Translations under genes and position numbers: made by a program | The notes under the pieces: generated by a model | Seen by the model: the letters and a program-made list of their open reading frames with translations, nothing else | What the model was told of the DNA's origin: nothing | The model's database searches: none | Part shown: piece by piece, positions 1-11,527 of the stretch | Layout of the letters: every line of letters starts with the position of its first letter | Numbering within the stretch: position 1 is the first letter of the stretch | NCBI GenBank assembly: GCA_039566865.1 | Contig: CM076944.1 | Location: forward strand, 15,894,501 to 15,958,500 | Length of the DNA stretch: 64,000 nt | Reading direction: 5' to 3' | Source of the DNA: Aurelia coerulea | Taxonomy: Eukaryota > Cnidaria > Scyphozoa > Semaeostomeae > Ulmaridae

Positions 1-877
1 ATGGTAGAAATTGATAAACGTGGCAATTTTAAGGAAATTTTGGCACGAGATCCATCTATTACTCTCTTATGAAGAATAAGTGTACCCCAGGTAACAAATC
101 TCATAAAAACTGCAGACGACTGATGGGGCATAGCCTGCGTGCAAACTTTACTCTCCAATGAAGTCTGCATGCAGGCTCAGGCCAATGGGGCCTTGATATT
201 CAGAACGTTTCTGGTTGGTTTGGGCCACAGGCTGCGCTCGGCTGCGTGTCTCTTTCACAACTTCGATGATTATTGGTCTTGGTCTGTGCGAAAAGGGCAC
301 TTCGCTGCTAAAAGAGATCGGATATTATATTATTCCGAAAAAGCAGAATATTTTAGCTGGAAGAAAGAAGCGTTGAGACGATGATGCAATAAATGTATCT
401 GACAGCATTCCAGAGGCAGGCTAAACTGACTGAAATATGCAATTTTCTTCCATCATTTTGCCAAATTTACTCTCCCACGGGGCGCCACCCTTGGTGCCCT
501 TGTGAACATTTCAAAAGAGAGTTTTTGAAATCTTTTCTATCTTCACGCATTTATAAAGTACTTTCGGAGTAATGATACGTGAAACAAGTGAAATGAAGAA
601 AATTATGCAAAGGATTTCATAAATCAAAATAAGTTGCTGTTTAAGGTATGTTTTCCCAGTACCAGAGGTTTTTACTTTTTAGCAATCTGAGAAATAATTT
701 TTTATAAGCAGTTTCTTATAAAAAATACGTATGCACCAGGCTTTATTTAAAAAGCTTTGAACGCATCCAGCCTACATGGAAGGAATATAGATAAAATGAT
801 GGTTAAATGCAAGAAATGCTACAGCCTTCCATTCACCATGACGGAGAAAACTGCTACTCAATATTTTCGACTGCCCT

Positions 878-1283
878 CATTGGTGTTGTCCTGTTTTCAT
901 TGGTGTCGTGCTGTTTTCATTGGTGGTCCATCGGTGTTCATTGGTGTTCATTGGTGTTCATCTGTGTTCCATCGGTGTTTATTGGTGCTTCATTGGTGTT
1001 CATTGGTGTTCCATTGGTGTTCATCGGTGTTCATTGGTGTTCCATTGGTGTGGTGTATTAGACTAGATCGTTTGAAAACAGCAGGAAACTTATTGAGTAT
1101 GCCTGCAATGGTCTAGTCTAAAACACCACACCAATGGAACACTGATGAACACCAATGAACACCAGTGGAACACCGATGAACACCAATGAACACCAGTGGA
1201 ACACCGATGAACACCAATGGAACACCAATGAATACCGATGAACACCAATGGAACACCAATGAACACCAATGAACACCAATGAA
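878..1283. repeat. foldback minisatellite (inverted arrays of a roughly 12-bp unit)
   Basis: From 878 to about 1054 the plus strand is an array of variants of CATTGGTGTTCA. After a spacer of about 55 bases, the reverse complement of the same array runs from about 1111 to 1283. The inner boundaries match as inverted repeats: TGGTGTGGTGTATTAGACTA near 1048 against a complementary partner near 1111. Transcribed or single-stranded, this would form a long hairpin. The long Val-Phe-Ile-Gly open frames on both strands are products of the repeat. Confidence 0.9.
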
Positions 1284-2734
1284 ATTTTTGAGAAATTTCT
1301 CTTCAATGAGAAATGATTCAAGTTTCGTAATCTCCCTTGTATCCATGACAAATAAAAGTTTGCCAAGATAAGAAATTCTCTGATTGAATGTGTTAACGCA
1401 TTATTAGTTAAAGCAAAGGGATCTGTACAACGACGTATTATTACAATGTTGAATGCGTTATACAATACAAATTATACCAAAAAACTGCATCGCTTTCAAG
1501 TTGCAATCAACTTTCATCAAAGCTAGAGGCGTCTCGCCCTTTGAGGAGTGACCGTTGCCCCCATTCTGACTGTACGAAGTTAAATTGGGGTGTGAACCCA
1601 ATGAAGGAAAACTGAGCTGGGAAATTGCTAAAAAATAGAGGTATATCCAATTTTTTGCACTTTTTCTTTCAAAAGGAACTCATCACGAAAAACTCTACTG
1701 TCACATCACAAAAAATTTTGAATCTCTAAATGGAAAAATGTTAAACTTATTCATTTTGTCTTGTAGTCTGAAACATTTTCAACTTATTTTTGTACTTTAG
1801 TACTCGGTATTACTTGAACAGTAATTGTTTACACAGACAATGTTAAATGAATGGATGAATGGTAGAAATGGATAAACGTGGCAATTTTAAGGAAATTTTG
1901 GCACGAGATCCATCTATTACTCTCTTATGAAGAATAAGTGTACCCCAGGTAACAAATCATATAAAAACTGCAGACGACTGATGGGGCATAGCCTGCGTGC
2001 AAACTTTACTCTCCACTGAAGTCTGCACGCAGGCTCAGGCCAATGGGGCCTTGATATTCAGAACGTTTCTGGTTGGTTTGGGCCACAGGCTGCGCTCGGC
2101 TGCGTGTCTCTTTCACAACTTCGATGATTATTGGTCTTGGCCTGTGCGAAAAGGGCACTTCGCTGCTAAAAGAGATCAGATATTATATTGTTCCGAAAAA
2201 AGCAGAATATTTTAGCTGGAAGAAAAAAGCGTTGAGACGATGATGCAATAAATGTATCTGACAGCATTCCAGAGGGAGGCTAAACTGACTAAAATATGCA
2301 ATTTTCTTACATCATTTTGCCAAATTTACTCTCCCACGGGGCGCCACCCTTGGTGCCCTTGTGAACATTTCAAGAGAGTTTTTGAAATCTTTTCTATCTT
2401 CAAGCATTTATAAAGTACTTTCGGAGTAATGATACGTGAAACAAGTGAAATGAAGAAAATTATGCAAAAGATTTCCTAAATCAAAATAAGTTGCTGTTTA
2501 AGGTATGTTTTCCCAGTACCAGAGGTTTTTACTTTTTAGCAATCTGAGAAATAATTTTTTATAAGCAGTTTCTTATAAAAAATACGTATGCACCAGGCTT
2601 TATTTAAAAAGCTTTGAACGCATCCAGCCTACATGGAAGGAATATAGATCAAATGATGGTTAAATGCAAGAAATGCTACAGCCTTCCCTTCACCATGACG
2701 GAGAAAACTGCTACTCAATATTTTCGACTGCCCT

Positions 2735-2955
2735 CATTGGTGTTGTTCTGTTTTCATTGGTGTCGTGCTGTTTTCATTGGTGGTCCATCGGTGTTCATTG
2801 GTGTTCATCTGTGTTCCACTGGTGTTCATTGTTGTTCCATTGGTGTTCATTGGTGTTCATCTGTGTTCCATTGGTGTTCATTGGTGTTCATCGGTGTTCA
2901 TTGGTGTTCCATTGGTGTTCATCGGTGTTCATTGGTGTTCCATTGGTGTGGTGTA
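2735..2955 (+). repeat. minisatellite array, second copy, without its inverted partner
   Basis: This is the same CATTGGTGTTCA-type array as in the first unit, with a different number and order of variants. It ends in the same TGGTGTGGTGTATTAGACTA boundary, but the inverted arm is absent. From 2966 the sequence switches abruptly to the minus-strand protease frame of a Ty3/gypsy fragment, so this array boundary coincides with a breakpoint. Confidence 0.85.
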
Positions 2956-2965
2956 TTAGACTAGA

Positions 2966-4186
2966 TCTGCCTGCAATCCCTTTGTCCTTGACAGGAGACT
3001 CTTTGTTATCGACTTTATTGATGTGAAAACTGATAAGGCCTAAACCCTGAGCGGTTGATGAACTGAGCAGACAACCTCCATTGTCTTCAGTGACGTAAAA
3101 CGTAGCAACTGCAAAACGCTTCTTTGTCTCAACCAGGGCATCGAATTTCCCGAGGAATTTCCCTTGCATTGTCATGGGTGTTTTCGCGTTGTAGGCATAC
3201 GCTTTCACCTTTGTTTTCTTCAGCTCAACACCATTCATTCTCCTGAAAGTGGCATTGTCAATGATGTTGATCGTTGTCCCAGTGTCTATAAGAACATGAC
3301 ATTTATTCCCTTTTATGGTGACGTAGGCTTCTGGCTGTTTTTCTTTGTGGAATTTACAGCGTAGCAATTATCAGAGTCAGATGACTCGCTGTTCTCTGTT
3401 TCTTCCTGAAGAAAGGGCGTACCTTTGATTTTTGATGAGTGGCTGTTTCTGACGTTTTACTGCTGAAGCAATATTTCGCAAAGTGATTGGGTTTTCCACA
3501 TTTATGGCAAGTTTGGCCTTGCGCTGGACAGTCTTTTGTTTTTGTGTGGAAATTTCCCCCACAACTTCTGCACTTTTGTTTTCTTGGGCGTGTTTTATTT
3601 CTACCCTCTGGGATTTTCACAGCTTGTACATTGTCCGTCTTTTTCTCCATTTCTGCAGCTTGATAGGTACTCATCTCAGCACGTCTTCCTTCAAACAAAA
3701 GGTCGTTCAGTTTCAGTTTAGGGTCACGGAGTGCCATTTTACGTAATCGAGTGGAACTGCCCCCAGTAACGATTTGGAGCATGATTTGAAAATCCAATTA
3801 TTCGGTTGTAAATTCACAGCTGTGTGCCAAAGAACGTAGGCGTGTGTGAAACTGATCAATGGTTCGTTGGGTTGTTGGGCGGCTTGACGAAATTTGTAAA
3901 CTTCATATAACTTGTTCTTTTGTGGTTCGAAATATTCAGTCAGCTTCTCGACGGCTTTCTTATAATCTTTCGCTTCCCTCATGTCTTGCAACTGTCTAAA
4001 AATTTCTCGTATTCGAGGGCCACCTTGATAAAGAAGCAAAGCTCTTTTGCGTGTATCATCGGTGATCGCATTTGCGACAACAAAAGTCTCAAAGTCTTCC
4101 AACCATATTCACCATTTAGGCCCAACAGAAGCTCCGACGTTGGCATCCGGATCAAATGGCGGCATACTTTGCACTAACGTAGTCAT
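2966..4186 (-). pseudogene. Ty3/gypsy retrotransposon gag-protease fragment, broken
   Basis: Read on the minus strand, this is the 5' part of an LTR retrotransposon. A gag start codon lies at 4186, followed by a matrix/capsid-like region. A zinc-knuckle region (about 3630-3470) has two CCHC-type clusters, CRSCGGNFHTKTKDC and CHKCGKPNHFAKYC. A retropepsin domain follows, with the active-site motif DTGTTINIID near 3287. Breaks: an in-frame TGA near 4108, a frameshift near 3800 inside gag, a frame change between knuckle and protease around 3360, and truncation at 2966. Reverse transcriptase, RNase H and integrase are missing. Family assignment rests on domain order and the adjacent LTR and primer site. 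It is non-functional as seen. Confidence 0.85.
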
Positions 4187-4212
4187 ATTTATTAAATAAC
4201 GAACTGTTTTTT

Positions 4213-4396
4213 ATCCTCGTCGCCAATGTTATGTTTTGAGACTATCTGAGAATCACACGATGAGTAACGACTGCATGTTTAAGAACCGAACATAACTGAA
4301 TATATTGCAGCGTGACAAGTACATGAATAATCTCTTACTGAGTCCTTAGCGTCTCTCTTTGTGCTATGTGCTCCTACGCATCATCAGAACATAACA
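4213..4396 (-). repeat. LTR (about 170 bp) and primer-binding site of the Ty3/gypsy fragment
   Basis: On the minus strand, 4396-4227 begins TGTTATGTTC and ends AAACATAACA, giving TG...CA ends and short inverted termini as expected for an LTR. Immediately downstream, at 4226-4213, lies TTGGCGACGAGGAT, the primer-binding-type sequence placed between LTR and gag. The gag ATG follows about 27 bases later. No second LTR is visible in the window, so the element is truncated rather than solo or full length. Confidence 0.75.
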
Positions 4397-4422
4397 ATAA
4401 CCTCTGTCCAGAATGTATGGAA

Positions 4423-4652
4423 CGCCGTTTGCACAAAAATAACATAAACATAGTTTATGTTACATAAACTATGTTTATGTGCACATAAACTCAGTTTATG
4501 TAACATAAACATAGTTTATGTGCACATAAACATAGGTTATGTACATAAACTAAGTTTATGTGCACAAAAATGGACATAAACTATGTTTATGTACATAAAC
4601 TATGTTTATGTGCACATAAACATAGTTTATGTCCATTTTTGTGCAAACGGCG
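4423..4652. mobile_element. MITE family A, copy 1 (CGCCGTTTGCAC termini, ACATAAAC palindromes)
   Basis: The 230-bp element has inverted ends CGCCGTTTGCACAAAAAT at the left and ATTTTTGTGCAAACGGCG at the right. The interior is a string of small palindromes built from ACATAAACTATGTTTATGT and GTGCACATAAAC, so nearly every stretch can pair with its neighbour. There is no coding capacity. The left flank TATGGAA also occurs in inverted form beside the second copy at 6235-6402, so the true terminus may extend a few bases outward. Confidence 0.8.
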
Positions 4653-5424
4653 TGGTGCCCATTGTTCTGAGACGCGTCTAAATTATTCCCTGAGGATCAG
4701 TTTGCAAATTACGGCACTCTTTCTTGTGAATGCTTGGGAGAATTTAGAGTGAAGTTCGGTTAACACGTTGATCATAAAAGAGGGGAAAGACAGCACGCGC
4801 CGCATCAATCTTGCACAGATTTGTTTAGAATATTGTTGGAAAGTATGAAAATTACGTTTTATTTGTCTTTGCGTTTTCGGTCCTAAATAAATTATGATTA
4901 ACGGTAAAATTAATTTTATGAATACTAAGAAACTAAACAAGGAGTCTTGTTCGCGAAGAATTAGGCCCAAAGTTAAGAAATCGAAATACAAACTACCCGT
5001 AAAAAATTCGTGACGACGTAAAAAAATTGCCAAAACTATTTGAGAGTATAGTCTACTACGCCCTTTTGCAAAAGTTTTCACAATAGATTAAATTTGATTC
5101 TGCAATATGGTTTACAAGAAGTCTGAAACATAGATTTTTATTTGTAATGTTGAAAAAGCGTTTCATGATTCAGTTTTTTAATTTTTTTAACGTTTGGTAA
5201 CCATTATGAAATTCGCAAAATTTGCACATCTCAAGTTAAAATTTTCAGTCGACTTTCTCACTACATATTCTGCAAGGTTCAATGCTTGAAACAAAACAAA
5301 GATTATGAAAATCGAGTGAGTGCAAGCTAAGAAATTTGAATTTGAAATTTAGTGCTATTTTGTGCCCTTACTGTGCAAAGAAAGAGGCCTAAAGTACACT
5401 TTGTATGCCTAACTTGAAATAATA
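4653..5424. other. no gene recognised
   Basis: AT-rich sequence. A 132-codon open frame on the minus strand (5081-4683) has no domain I recognise, and its composition looks like background. The stretch ends at the TA target site of the next MITE. Confidence 0.5.
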
Positions 5425-6026
5425 CCGGGTGCGCCAAAATAAACTATGTACCTTTGGCAGGCCAAAATAAATTGAACACTGGACCGATTTTGAAGATTTA
5501 TGACTAATATTTAGCAGAAAGCCTGAATTAGATTCTAGGACTTTTTGCAAATTTTTCCGCTTCCAGTTTTTAGAGCTAGAAGCAACTTTCTTAAATGTTC
5601 GTTTTTGAAAATATTGAAAAAGATACAAAAACGTCGAACAAATTTTAAAAGATTCGACAAGAACATATAAAGAGAAACAGTTTTCAGGGGCACTTGGGGG
5701 TTTAGTACACACTCTCGTACAGCAGATTACAATTGGTCGATTTCTAAATCGCAAATCACAACGAACAAGTTCTCTTTTTGTCCATTCATGTCGATTCTTT
5801 AGAAAACTTGATCGATGATTTATGATCGTTTTCAGTGTTTTTCGAAAACTAAAATTTTAGAAAACTCGCTTCTAGCTCTAAAACTGAAAATGAAAAAATT
5901 TGCAAAAAATCCCTTTATCTAATTTACGCCTTCTGCTAACGATTAAGTTATAAATCTTCAAAATCGGTCCATTGTACGATTTATTGTGGCCTTCCAAACG
6001 TGCATAGTTTATTTTGGCGCACCCGG
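5425..6026. mobile_element. MITE family B, copy 1 (CCGGGTGCGCC termini, TA target site)
   Basis: The element is bounded by TA on both sides. Its ends are CCGGGTGCGCCAAAATAAAC and the complementary GTTTATTTTGGCGCACCCGG. The inverted arms extend roughly 280 bp inward with interruptions, leaving a short unique middle near 5700-5740. TA target duplication and long terminal inverted repeats without a transposase fit a Tc1/mariner-type non-autonomous element. The assignment rests on the TA site and terminus style only. Confidence 0.8.
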
Positions 6027-6234
6027 TACTTCAGGCTACGTTTAACAGTAGAAAAGTTTGTTTTTTACAATTTTGATATTTTCATTTTTTTTTGCAATAA
6101 TTACACTAAAATGCAAATCTGGATCACAGTGCACAGGTGTTCTGAATGCTATAAGCCCGCTATTGTTACCGACGTGACACTAAATGGACTCATTATCACT
6201 ATGATTATGACGCCTTCTAAAACAATGACTATGA

Positions 6235-6402
6235 CGCCGTTAGCACAAAAATGGACATAAACTGTGTGTATGTACATAAACTATAGTTTATGTACATAAA
6301 CTAGGTTTATGTGCACAAAATTGGACATAAACTATGTTTATGTACATAAACTATGATTATGTGCACATAAACACAGTTTATGTCATTTTTGTGCAAACGG
6401 CG
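6235..6402. mobile_element. MITE family A, copy 2
   Basis: This 168-bp relative of the element at 4423-4652 has the left end CGCCGTTAGCACAAAAATGG (one mismatch) and the right end ATTTTTGTGCAAACGGCG, with the same ACATAAAC/GTTTATGT palindromes in fewer copies. Two copies of different length sharing the same ends support a real family rather than a local hairpin. Confidence 0.8.
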
Positions 6403-6785
6403 TTCCATAAGAATGATATGCAAGAAGATGTTTTGGTTCAGTGTGATCACGTGCCTTTCCCAAATCAATGGCGCCATTGTTTGCAGGGATTCTGCACCTT
6501 TCTGTAGCCGTGTAGGAGGGGGGTTCTTCTACCTTCGGTGATGCTGCGAATGCTAGCCTCTGTGCAGGCCGCCGGTTACATCATCCTCTAAAGTTGACTA
6601 ATTTGCATAATGAGTGCTATCAGTAAGTGGCTAATTATTCGTTCGTTCTAGAAAACGATTGTTTTAACATAATTAAGCTGCTAATGAAGTCAAGATAAAT
6701 TTGTTGTTGTGCCATGGTAAACATCATGGTGATTTATCCATCTTATGGTGTCAAATCTGTCTAACATGAAATAAGCCGACGTCAA
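6403..6785. other. no gene recognised
   Basis: Unique-looking sequence between the second family A MITE and the LINE fragment. I see no open frame with a domain and no clear repeat. Confidence 0.4.
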
Positions 6786-7612
6786 ATGTTGCTATATTTG
6801 TCATCATGCATTTGGAGAATGATGCCCTTAAGATAACTGAATGGTTTCCAAACAATGGCATGAAGCTAAATGAAGACAAATGTCACTTAATGATTTTTGG
6901 TGCAAAAGGGAGTAATGAAACAACAATTAAAATAGGCGAGGCCTATGTGAAAGAAAGTTCAGAGGAAAATCTTCTCGGTATAACCTTTGATAAATCACTT
7001 TCTTTCAAGCAACACGTCAAGACTGTTTGCAAAAAGGCCAGCCAAAAACTCCACGCTCTTGCTCGAATTTCACGATACATGGACACTGAAAAACTGCAGC
7101 AGTTAATGAGGGCGTTCGTTTTGTCCCATTTCAGCTACTGTCCTCTTGTTTGGATGTTCTATGATTGAGCTTTGAATCATAGAATAAATCATATTCAAGA
7201 AAGGGCATTACGCATTGCATATAAAGATTACGAGAATGATTTCGGTTTTCTCCTGGAGCAATCTAAATCGGTGCCAATCCATGTAAGAAACCTACAGTTG
7301 CTCATGACTGAAATTTATAAAACAAAATGCGGTCTGAATCCATCATTCATGAAGGATATTTTCATGCAACGAAATATTAGGTACTGCCTAAGGCATGGTA
7401 ATGACGCTCAACTGCCAAAAGTACGAACTACGTCCTTTGGAGTTGAGTCCATTACTTACCTTGGAAATAAACTGTGGCAGCATTTACCGCAAGAACTAAA
7501 ACAATTAAACAGCCTTCCTATGTTCAAAAAACGAATTAGATGTTGGAATGGTGGAACATGCAACCGTAGGCTTTGCAAACTATATATCCCGCAAGTTGGG
7601 TTTCTAACATGA
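6786..7612 (+). pseudogene. non-LTR retrotransposon reverse transcriptase, 3' part (jockey/CR1-type)
   Basis: The frame encodes the C-terminal part of a LINE reverse transcriptase plus the thumb and tail. Motifs include NNGMKLNEDKCHLMIFGAK near the start, then LLGITFDKSLSFKQHV, LSHFSYCPLVWMF, INHIQERALRIAY and a terminal CKLYIPQVGFL. These are typical of the CR1/jockey-like elements common in anthozoan genomes. The catalytic F/YADD region and the endonuclease lie upstream and are absent, so the copy is 5'-truncated, as LINE insertions usually are. A single in-frame TGA (7166-7168) interrupts an otherwise open frame. Confidence 0.85.
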
Positions 7613-7771
7613 TAGATTTTAATTCTGATTTGTCCTGTAATATATATTAATTTTAGTTTTATTGTAAATTATGTACATTGTAAATAGTAGGCCTTAATTA
7701 GCTGCAAATTAGCTATTCATTTTTTAGCCTACTTTAAATAGATATTTAATAATAATTAATAATAATAATAG
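7613..7771 (+). other. 3' UTR and (TAA)n-like tail of the LINE copy
   Basis: The AT-rich sequence after the reverse-transcriptase stop ends in a short microsatellite of TAATAATAAT type near 7747-7771, followed by unrelated sequence. Non-LTR elements without a poly(A) tail commonly end in such short tandem repeats, so I take this as the 3' terminus of the insertion. Confidence 0.6.
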
Positions 7772-7883
7772 GATCGCAGGAAACTTCTGTCTCGTGTGCG
7801 CTTTCTGTGCGCTTTCTTTATTTCAGTGCCAAATAGCAGAGGTAAAACGTTAATCAATCGCTTTAACGAGCGTGACGGATTTA

Positions 7884-7937
7884 CTTTCTTTCTTTCTTCC
7901 TTTCTTTCTTTCTTTCTTCCTTTCTTTCTTTCTTTCT
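7884..7937. repeat. (CTTT)n microsatellite with CTTC variants
   Basis: A pyrimidine-only tetranucleotide run of about 54 bases, with two interruptions to CTTCC. The lysine/glutamate-rich open frame on the opposite strand is an artefact of it. Confidence 0.9.
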
Positions 7938-9178
7938 GACTGACCCGGAGCCCCCTCTTAGATTACAAAGTTGGACTTTGTAATCAAAAATAACATCTTT
8001 TGAATGCAAGGCTCCTTCACAGGAATTGTTCACAAGCCTATACCTTCTTTGGGACACCCGGTACATTAATCATTGGTAGTCGCCTTGATAGCTCGACCGT
8101 GACCCTAATTAGACGTCTTGGTTGGCAAACAATTGAGGAATTCAAGAGTTCCGACACCAAAATAATGGCATCAAATGCATTAAGTGGTCCTGCTCCACAA
8201 TACTTGACCGAACTTTTCTCGAGAACTTCGCAGGGGTCCCTTCACACACTCCTAAATACTTTAACTTGGACTTTTATTTATAATCAAAATATCGTAATTA
8301 TTTTGGATAGTATATTCCTTAAAGGGGCTGTGCTGCGGGACAATGCAAGTGGCAAAAAATTTTGAAGACGTGAAAGTTGTTTGGGTGAAACACCAACTTA
8401 TCAATGGAAGATTTATATTGTGAAATAGTGCTTCGAAATATCCGCTCGCATCGATCACAGAATGCAGTTTTTTAATGTATTTCTTGGTGCAAATATTACA
8501 GAAAGGATTTATCAATATATTTACTACACTATTTTGGATGAAGTCGGATTGAATTACCCGAGAAAACGATAATGATTTGGACGACTGCGTCAGCCATTGG
8601 ACAGAATCTTTACCGTAAGGTTTGGCAAAATCTCGCTACTGAATCTACTTCAGAGACAGGATTTTGTTAACAGTGGTATTCTTTTAGATTGGCAGAACTG
8701 TTTCGACATGATTCTGAGTTGTCTCCTTTCCGTATTTCATTGGAATTCATCCGGAGAGAGGTATGTTTTTGAACTATTTTGGGCCATATATGGTAACAAC
8801 TTTAGGTTACCATATATGGCCCAAACCCTGGCTTTCTGCATTTAATTCATCGATCAAATTGACATAATTCGGTAGGAAGCAGGGAAATTGTTCTGAAACT
8901 CCTTTCCCACAGTCTTTATGCCGCAAACGTTCATTGTAATTGATTTAGGTTGTAGTTAGCGTATAGTAATTAGTTTACAAGTATTCTTTGTTTTCTTTTT
9001 GTGCGTTGTCCTAGTAGTGTTCATTGTTTTTTGTTATATGTAAGAACATGGGGTAGCCATGCCATTTTGCTCCTCACGTTATTGTCCCTGTAGTGTTGTG
9101 CAGTTGTATAGTATTAATATGTAGAGTAGGTAAACATGTATTGTAAGAATTTTATATGGATAAAAAAAACAACAACAA
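7938..9178. other. no gene; possible second LINE 3' end
   Basis: The sequence TTTGGGACACCCGGTA at 8049-8064 looks like a solitary right terminus of a mariner-type MITE. The stretch 8880-9178 resembles the 3' UTR of a CR1-like LINE and ends in an (ACA)n tail (about 9170-9182). No open frame with a recognisable domain was found. Confidence 0.4.
8778..8825. repeat. perfect 20-bp hairpin
   Basis: The arm TTTGGGCCATATATGGTAAC (8778-8797) is followed by an 8-base loop and its exact complement at 8806-8825. The arm itself contains the palindrome CCATATATGG. A perfect stem with a short loop suggests recent origin or a cruciform, but no larger element boundary is evident. Confidence 0.85.
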
Positions 9179-9193
9179 CAACTTTAGGTCATA

Positions 9194-10059
9194 CCGGGTG
9201 CGCCAAAATAAACTATGCACTTTTGGCAGGCTACGATAGATCGTACACAAGACCGATTTTGAAGATTTATGACTTGATCTTTAGCAGGAGGCCTGAATTA
9301 GATTCTAGGATTTTTTGCAAATTTTTCTGTTTTCAGTTTTTAGAGCTACAAGCGAGTTTCTTAAAATTTTTGTTTTCGAAAACACTGAAAACGATCAAAA
9401 AACGTCGATCAAGCTTCCTAAAGAATCGACATGAATGGACAAAGAGAAAACTTTTTCGTGGTGATTTGGGATTTAGAAATCGACCAATTGTAAGCTGCTG
9501 TGCGAGAGTTCGTACTATCTTGTGAGAAATGTAATAATATTTTCAAGAATATAAAGAAATGTCTTTTCTTTTGTAACGTCATTGAATGTATGCTTTGCTG
9601 CAGGCTGTGTTCCTGTATCAAGGGGTTAAAAGACAAGCGAGGACGAGTCATGGGGCCAGCAAGATGCAGTTTTGTTACATTTTTGATTTTGTGACGGCTT
9701 TTGGGGCGGCACTTTATTGCAACTACTACAGAATTTCGCAACAAGCCAATATTTGAAATAGCACTCGTGCAGAAAATTTCCAAATCCCCAAATCACGCTG
9801 AAAACATTTTCTCTTTGTCCATTCATGATGAGTCTTTAGAAAATTTGATCAACGTTTTTTGATCGTTTTCAGTGTTTTCGAAAACGAAAATTTTAAGAAA
9901 CTCGCCTGTAGCTCTAAAAATTGAAAACGGAAAAATTTGCAAAAAATCTTAAAATATAATTCAGGCTTTCTGCTAAAGATTAATTGATATATCTTCAAAA
10001 TCCAGTGTACGATTTATCGTGGCCTGCCAAAAGTGCATAGTTTATTTTGGCGCACCCGG
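9194..10059. mobile_element. MITE family B, copy 2
   Basis: The termini CCGGGTGCGCCAAAATAAAC and its complement are flanked by TA on both sides, as in the copy at 5425-6026. The inverted arms are about 310 bp and share long stretches with copy 1. The middle (about 9510-9740) is about 230 bp of different sequence, so this copy is longer (866 bp). No transposase is present. Confidence 0.8.
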
Positions 10060-10061
10060 TA

Positions 10062-11518
10062 TAGACTATATGCGTTGACTGTTATGGTTGTTGGGCCTAC
10101 CACGGGGTGGTTTTGCTTTGAGATTTTACGACATAGAATACTTTACGAAAAGCATTAGATTGCCAGTTTAACTCAACACATATTTGTCTTAACTCGAATT
10201 ATTTGCAAAGCCAGCTTTCAACATATCAAACATCCCAGCAAAATACCCAAAAACTACTTTTTGGGCCTAACATAAACACAGCACTTGCAAACCAGTCCAC
10301 CCCCACGTATAAAACTATGCAACATTATTATGCCTGTTCTGTTGCGATGAATTTGCTTGCCAGCCTTCTTTCTTTTGTCTCAAAATCTGGTTGAATCTTC
10401 CTGCTGTCAGTCGGTGCTGTGTGCGTGTGGTGAGCTCTCAGTCTGGGTTCTTTCCTGAAAACTATAATAAAGTTTCCTTTTTACAAATAATGTGTATTCA
10501 ATAACACTTTCTGCCCCTCCTTCCTCTATTTTCATAAAAGTACCACACAAGGATTGTTCTTGTCTCAAAACAGTCTAGGCTTTATCAACAACTGAGCTCT
10601 AAGACCGTCACACCTTTTTTCTGTAGATTTAACTTAAAGAAACCAAGAAGTGCTGCCAGTAGAGGAGGCAATAGAAAGGAAGACAAAGGTATGTTTTATC
10701 ATCTGCTTGTGGATAAAAATGTTAATTACAGTACAGGAAAACACACCTTTTGAAATTTTCTGGACTAATAATGGTACTCTTGAATGGAAAGTAAATTTTG
10801 ATATTTCACTATACACCATGCTCCTGGTGTGCTGCTTAAACCTTCCCCTCTCCCTCAAAGGGGAAGACTTGCCAATCAATCTGTTGTGAGAAATGTTCTG
10901 AAGATGTTTCTTCCAGACTCCTACCTCCGAACCAAGAAATGTTCATGCCCAATCATTAACACCTCAAACAGTTTTTTTGCACATTTGAATTCTGTCTCAA
11001 TTGATATAAATAAGGAAAACCGGCCCTTGCGTTATCAGAGCATGAATGAGAATTGATAAGGGAAAAGTTATACCCCATTTACACTTGCAATTTAACATGG
11101 TTTATACAAAGTTGGTGTATTTCTGTCAGGTCTCCTTTTTTACTTTTTGATCGCTTACTTTTTGAATTGCTTACTTTTTAGGGCAGCAAGATGTGTCAGC
11201 ACCAACAAAGAGCAAAAACATTTACCAATTAGACCATACATGGGAGCGGCTGCAATGCTGAAAAAGCAAATGAAGATAAAACAGAACTTGTTGATGTTGA
11301 GAACATTTCTGAATGTTTGATATTGAACTCATCACATTACAAGCTTGTTCTCGTTTTTCATCCTCCTCTTTTGGACTCTCATTTGATGATGGAACATGTC
11401 TCTTTCAATTCCTACCCTGCCCATTCCCCACTAGCTCAAAGTATTTGCTCAAAAAATAGTCCCCACCATGCCCTTTGTATTTGAAGTAAATTTTCCTGGT
11501 TCTGGGGTATTTTACAAC
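10062..11518. other. no gene recognised
   Basis: AT-rich sequence with several short open frames (for example 10203-10394 and 10634-10879), none with a recognisable domain. AATAAAG near 10467 resembles a polyadenylation signal but has no supporting coding exon. Confidence 0.4.
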
Positions 11519-11527
11519 ATCAGGATC

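Larger units (their letters stand above)
1..2965. repeat. tandem duplication of a 1.86-kb unit (second copy partial)
   Basis: Bases 1-1858 recur almost unchanged from 1859 onward, with the same landmarks offset by 1,858 bases: the opening segment, the short open frames near 139 and 1997, the A/T-rich stretch and the minisatellite. The second copy lacks the inverted minisatellite arm and everything after it, ending at 2965 against a retroelement. Differences are scattered single substitutions and small indels, so the duplication is fairly recent or homogenised. The open frames inside (for example 139-384) show no recognisable domain, and I treat the unit as non-coding. The first unit starts at the window edge, so more copies may lie outside. 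Confidence 0.9.

Noticed and set aside
757..1465. Open frames rich in Val-Phe-Ile-Gly/Trp-Cys on both strands
   Set aside because: They are translations of the 12-bp minisatellite and its inverted copy; the same composition appears in several frames.
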